Source: Natrinema soli (GTDB taxonomy: Archaea > Halobacteriota > Halobacteria > Halobacteriales > Natrialbaceae). From it: a stretch of DNA of 9,734 nt. The notes under the pieces are model-generated. The model did not search any database. It saw only the letters and a list, made by a program, of their open reading frames with translations, and was not told where the DNA came from. This document shows, in pieces, positions 7,881 to 9,734 of this stretch. Every line of letters starts with the position of its first letter. The stretch's first letter is position 1. A program made the position numbers and the translations under genes. The DNA is taken from NCBI RefSeq assembly GCF_028618695.1, contig NZ_JAQIVI010000768.1, forward strand, positions 1-9,734, read 5' to 3'.

Positions 7881-8022
7881 TCTTAGGATGTTGTCTCGAT
7901 CAGAAATACCGGCGTCGAATGCGATCGTTCACCGAGGAGTAGATGACTATCGTCGGATTCGCCCCTCGAGCGACGGCCATCCCGCCAAACGGAGAGAGCC
8001 CCAGTCAGGGCCGGGACGGAGG

Positions 8023-8030
8023 TTCAAAAA
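8023..8030 (+). promoter_or_regulatory. Weak TATA-like element for the MinD-KaiC-like fusion gene
   Basis: TTCAAAAA lies 22-29 bp before the ATG at 8052 and is the only A/T stretch in an otherwise GC-rich region. The spacing would suit leaderless transcription, and no Shine-Dalgarno sequence is visible. The match to a haloarchaeal TATA box is poor. Confidence 0.35.
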
Positions 8031-8051
8031 GGATGCCGCACCACTCTCGGT

Positions 8052-9335
8052 ATGATCGCTATCGCCGGCGCGAAGGGCGGCTGTGGAAAGACGGTAACGA
8101 CGATCGGACTCGCGGAGGCCGTCGGGAGACGTGGAACGACGTCGATCGCGATCGACGCCGATTGTCAACTCCCGAACCTGCACGTCGCGGGCGGCGTTGA
8201 TCGGACGCCGACGCTCGCCGCGCTCGAGTCCGATGCCGCCGTCGAATCGGTCGTCCAGCCGAGTCCCCGAACGTCGAACGTCGGGCTGCTGTCGGCCCCC
8301 GAATCGTCGAACCGGGTGAACTTCGAAGCGGCGCTCGACCGGCTCGAGTCCGACACCGTCCGAACGTTCGTGGACTGTCCGTCGGGGGCGGGGATCGACG
8401 TGGTCGAACCGCTCTCGGCAGCCGAGGGAGTGATCGTCGTCACGACTGACAGCGAGCGCAGCATCTCCGCCGCAGAGACGACGATCGAGATGGCTCGCCG
8501 ACTCGAGGTGCCGATACTCGGAACGGTAGTAAACAGATGCGAGAGCGTCCCGCAGACGGTCAGGTCGTGGACCGACGTGCCGGTTCTGGGCCGGGTGCCA
8601 GACGGAACGGCACCGCTGACGGACGAGGCGACTCGAGCAGCCTACGACGAGATCGCGGCGACGATAACGACGAGAACCGCGGTCGATGGATCGGCTCCAC
8701 CGTACGACGACGACCTGCTGCGGACTGGTTACGATCCACTCGATCGGGCGTTCGGTGGCGGGCTGGAACCGGGATCTATGGTCGCAGTCGTGGCAGCCCC
8801 GGCCAGTCGCTCCGAACGGTTTCTCTCCGAGACGACCGCCGTCCGCGGCACGCTCTATCTGTCGACCGAACGGTCGGCGGCCAACGTTCAGCGAGCGCTC
8901 GAGTCCGTTCCGACGGCGACGGGAGATCCGACGGTTCGCCGTCTCAGTGACGAGAACGGGCTCGCTGAGGCGAGGTCGATGGCCGATAAACTCCCGGCGT
9001 CGTCCACGCTGGTCGTCGATCCCGTGAACGCGCTCGAGCGGGACGGTCGTGACGAGTACGTCTCGTTTCTCGACGACCTCAAAGAGCAACTGGTCGAAAC
9101 CGGGAGTATCGGCCTGTTACACTGTCTGAACGGTCACACAATTCCGTCGAATCGAACAGTGACGACGCACGCGGCCGATGCGGTCTTCGAGATAACGGCG
9201 GTCACGCCCGAGACAGGGGCGACCGTCGAACACTATCTGTCGGTTCCGAAGTATAGAGCCGACGGGGCGACCACGGAGGCGATCGAACTCGAGTTCGGAG
9301 AGGAGAGGGTTTCCCCGGCTACTGACGGGTTCTGA
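8052..9335 (+). CDS. MinD/ParA-type ATPase fused to a degenerate KaiC-like domain (DUF7125-like)
   Basis: The 427-residue protein has two domains. Residues 1-210 are a SIMIBI ATPase of the MinD/ParA class: deviant Walker A AGAKGGCGKTVTT (signature Lys8, catalytic Lys13), switch I-like IDADCQLPNL (Asp35, Asp37), Walker B-like FVDCPSGAG (Asp108), and VVNR at about 159-162. From about 222 the text TGYDPLDRAFGGGLEPGS is the entry motif of KaiC/RecA-superfamily domains, but the following P-loop reads AAPASRSERF and lacks GKT, so this half probably does not hydrolyse ATP. The architecture matches what I recall as haloarchaeal DUF7125. MinD relatives usually dimerise on ATP and position partners at membranes; no amphipathic membrane-targeting tail is evident here. 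The start is secure because Walker A begins at residue 6. High GC like the flanking core genes. The partner and process are unknown. Confidence 0.85.
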   Translation: MIAIAGAKGGCGKTVTTIGLAEAVGRRGTTSIAIDADCQLPNLHVAGGVDRTPTLAALESDAAVESVVQPSPRTSNVGLLSAPESSNRVNFEAALDRLESDTVRTFVDCPSGAGIDVVEPLSAAEGVIVVTTDSERSISAAETTIEMARRLEVPILGTVVNRCESVPQTVRSWTDVPVLGRVPDGTAPLTDEATRAAYDEIAATITTRTAVDGSAPPYDDDLLRTGYDPLDRAFGGGLEPGSMVAVVAAPASRSERFLSETTAVRGTLYLSTERSAANVQRALESVPTATGDPTVRRLSDENGLAEARSMADKLPASSTLVVDPVNALERDGRDEYVSFLDDLKEQLVETGSIGLLHCLNGHTIPSNRTVTTHAADAVFEITAVTPETGATVEHYLSVPKYRADGATTEAIELEFGEERVSPATDGF

Positions 9336-9337
9336 CT

Positions 9338-9353
9338 CGCTCTCTGGGGAGCG
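9338..9353. terminator. Small hairpin between two convergent genes
   Basis: CGCTC (9338-9342) pairs with GAGCG (9349-9353) around a six-base loop, just after the TGA at 9333-9335 and in the 54 bp gap between convergent genes. The stem is only five base pairs and has no T-run, so a terminator role is weakly supported. Confidence 0.2.
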
Positions 9354-9389
9354 GCCGGCTCATCCCTGACCGTTCCGGCATCGTACCGA

Positions 9390-9734
9390 TCAGTGGACGC
9401 CGATCCGATCGGTCAGTCGTTTTTCGCAGCGCTCGATCCGTTGAGCGACCGTCCGTACGGCATCGACGGCGGGACAGCCGGGATGGACGTCGCGAACGGG
9501 ACGTCGGCGGGCCTGCGCGTCGGCGACCGCCGGCAGTTCCGCGAGTCCGATCGCCGGTGCGCTAAAGTGCCGTTCGACGCGGTCACCGATCCGATCGATG
9601 GCCGCGGCGTCCGCCCTGTTGAGGACGACGGCTGCGATCGGCGTCTCGAGAGCGAGCGCGAGCCGCTTCGTCCGGAGCGCATCGGTCAGGGCCGACTCGG
9701 TCGTCGTCGTCACGAGGACGGCCAGTTGGGCGCT
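9390..9734 (-). CDS. MinD/ParA-type ATPase, C-terminal part (runs off window)
   Basis: On the - strand the frame is open from the window edge to the TGA at 9390-9392, giving 114 visible residues. The visible text LAVLVTTTTESALTDALRTKRLA, then ALETPIAAVVLNRADA, is the pattern of the second half of MinD/ParA ATPases: the strand after Walker B, the helix with the alternating LTDALRT pattern, and the strand ending in VLNR that contacts the nucleotide base. Walker A would lie beyond the edge, so activity cannot be judged. The GTG at 9713 is internal, because homologous sequence (SAQLAVL) continues upstream of it. The gene converges on the MinD-KaiC-like gene with 54 bp between stops. Confidence 0.75.
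   Translation of the reverse strand, partial: SAQLAVLVTTTTESALTDALRTKRLALALETPIAAVVLNRADAAAIDRIGDRVERHFSAPAIGLAELPAVADAQARRRPVRDVHPGCPAVDAVRTVAQRIERCEKRLTDRIGVH

Larger units (their letters stand above)
4680..7890. other. AT-rich segment with composition unlike both flanks
   Basis: By hand count, 4741-4800 has 17 G+C of 60 and 7021-7080 has 27 of 60, against 40 of 60 at 4441-4500 and 37 of 60 at 8041-8100. The segment covers the 3' half of the DUF7286-like gene, the beta-propeller gene and its promoter. Codons such as ATA, AAT, TAT and AGT become common. The left edge falls inside a gene and the right edge between genes; both are approximate. GC partly recovers in places (for example 5770-5930), so the segment is not uniform. 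I see no integrase, IS end or tRNA at either edge. Confidence 0.55.

Noticed and set aside
4680..7890. Integrated mobile element
   Set aside because: Apart from composition there is no integrase, transposase, terminal inverted repeat, target duplication or tRNA attachment site, so only a recombination or transfer hypothesis is kept.
7845..8051. Small gene or RNA in the divergent intergenic region
   Set aside because: Open frames here (for example from 7843 or 7943) have no supporting motif and overlap the fusion gene out of frame. Only promoter-like elements could be supported.
7947..9089. 380-codon - strand frame opposite the MinD-KaiC-like gene
   Set aside because: It is Arg-rich with no motifs, and it covers a gene with unmistakable Walker A, switch and Walker B motifs on the + strand.

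Overview
The window looks like chromosomal DNA of a halophilic archaeon (class Halobacteria, probably a Natrinema/Haloterrigena-type member). The signs are high-GC genes with C/G-ending codons, very acidic proteins rich in Asp and Glu, a leaderless promoter (TATA box 23-30 bp before the ATG), and a twin-arginine lipoprotein signal of the haloarchaeal kind. Family names were recognised by reading, with no database search; the DUF numbers come from memory and need confirming.

Positions 1-6616 (+ strand) are a Tad/type IV pilus-like assembly locus. It opens with the 3' part of a TadC/FlaJ-like inner-membrane platform gene (type II secretion F family). A hairpin and a strong TATA box follow, then a chain of four genes for membrane-anchored, exported proteins: DUF7283-like, DUF7285-like, DUF7284-like and DUF7286-like. 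They overlap by 23, 4 and 4 nt, so they form a tightly coupled operon. Two carry archaeal prepilin-peptidase-like N-termini and are probable pseudopilins. The last two reading frames are broken as printed: an in-frame TAG (2962-2964) in the DUF7284-like gene and a -1 frame change at an A6 run (5403-5408) in the DUF7286-like gene. Both keep coherent, family-like sequence after the lesion, so the breaks are recent, sequencing errors, or (less likely) recoded.

Positions 6636-7844 (- strand) encode a secreted Tat lipoprotein with a PQQ-type beta-propeller, ending 19 bp from the pilus operon and convergent with it. The 3' half of the DUF7286-like gene, this gene and its promoter (about 4680-7890) are clearly AT-richer than the flanks. 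Composition changes inside a gene, which suggests a replaced or transferred segment.

Positions 8052-9734 return to high GC. A + strand gene joins a MinD/ParA ATPase to a KaiC/RecA-like domain whose P-loop is degenerate. Convergent to it is the 3' end of a second MinD/ParA-type ATPase that runs off the window. Near a Tad-like locus they could act as TadZ/CpaE-type positioning ATPases, but that is inference.

No stretch over 300 bp lacks a gene. The largest gap is 7845-8051, between two divergent genes, and holds only their putative promoters. I saw no rRNA, tRNA, CRISPR array, transposase or origin.
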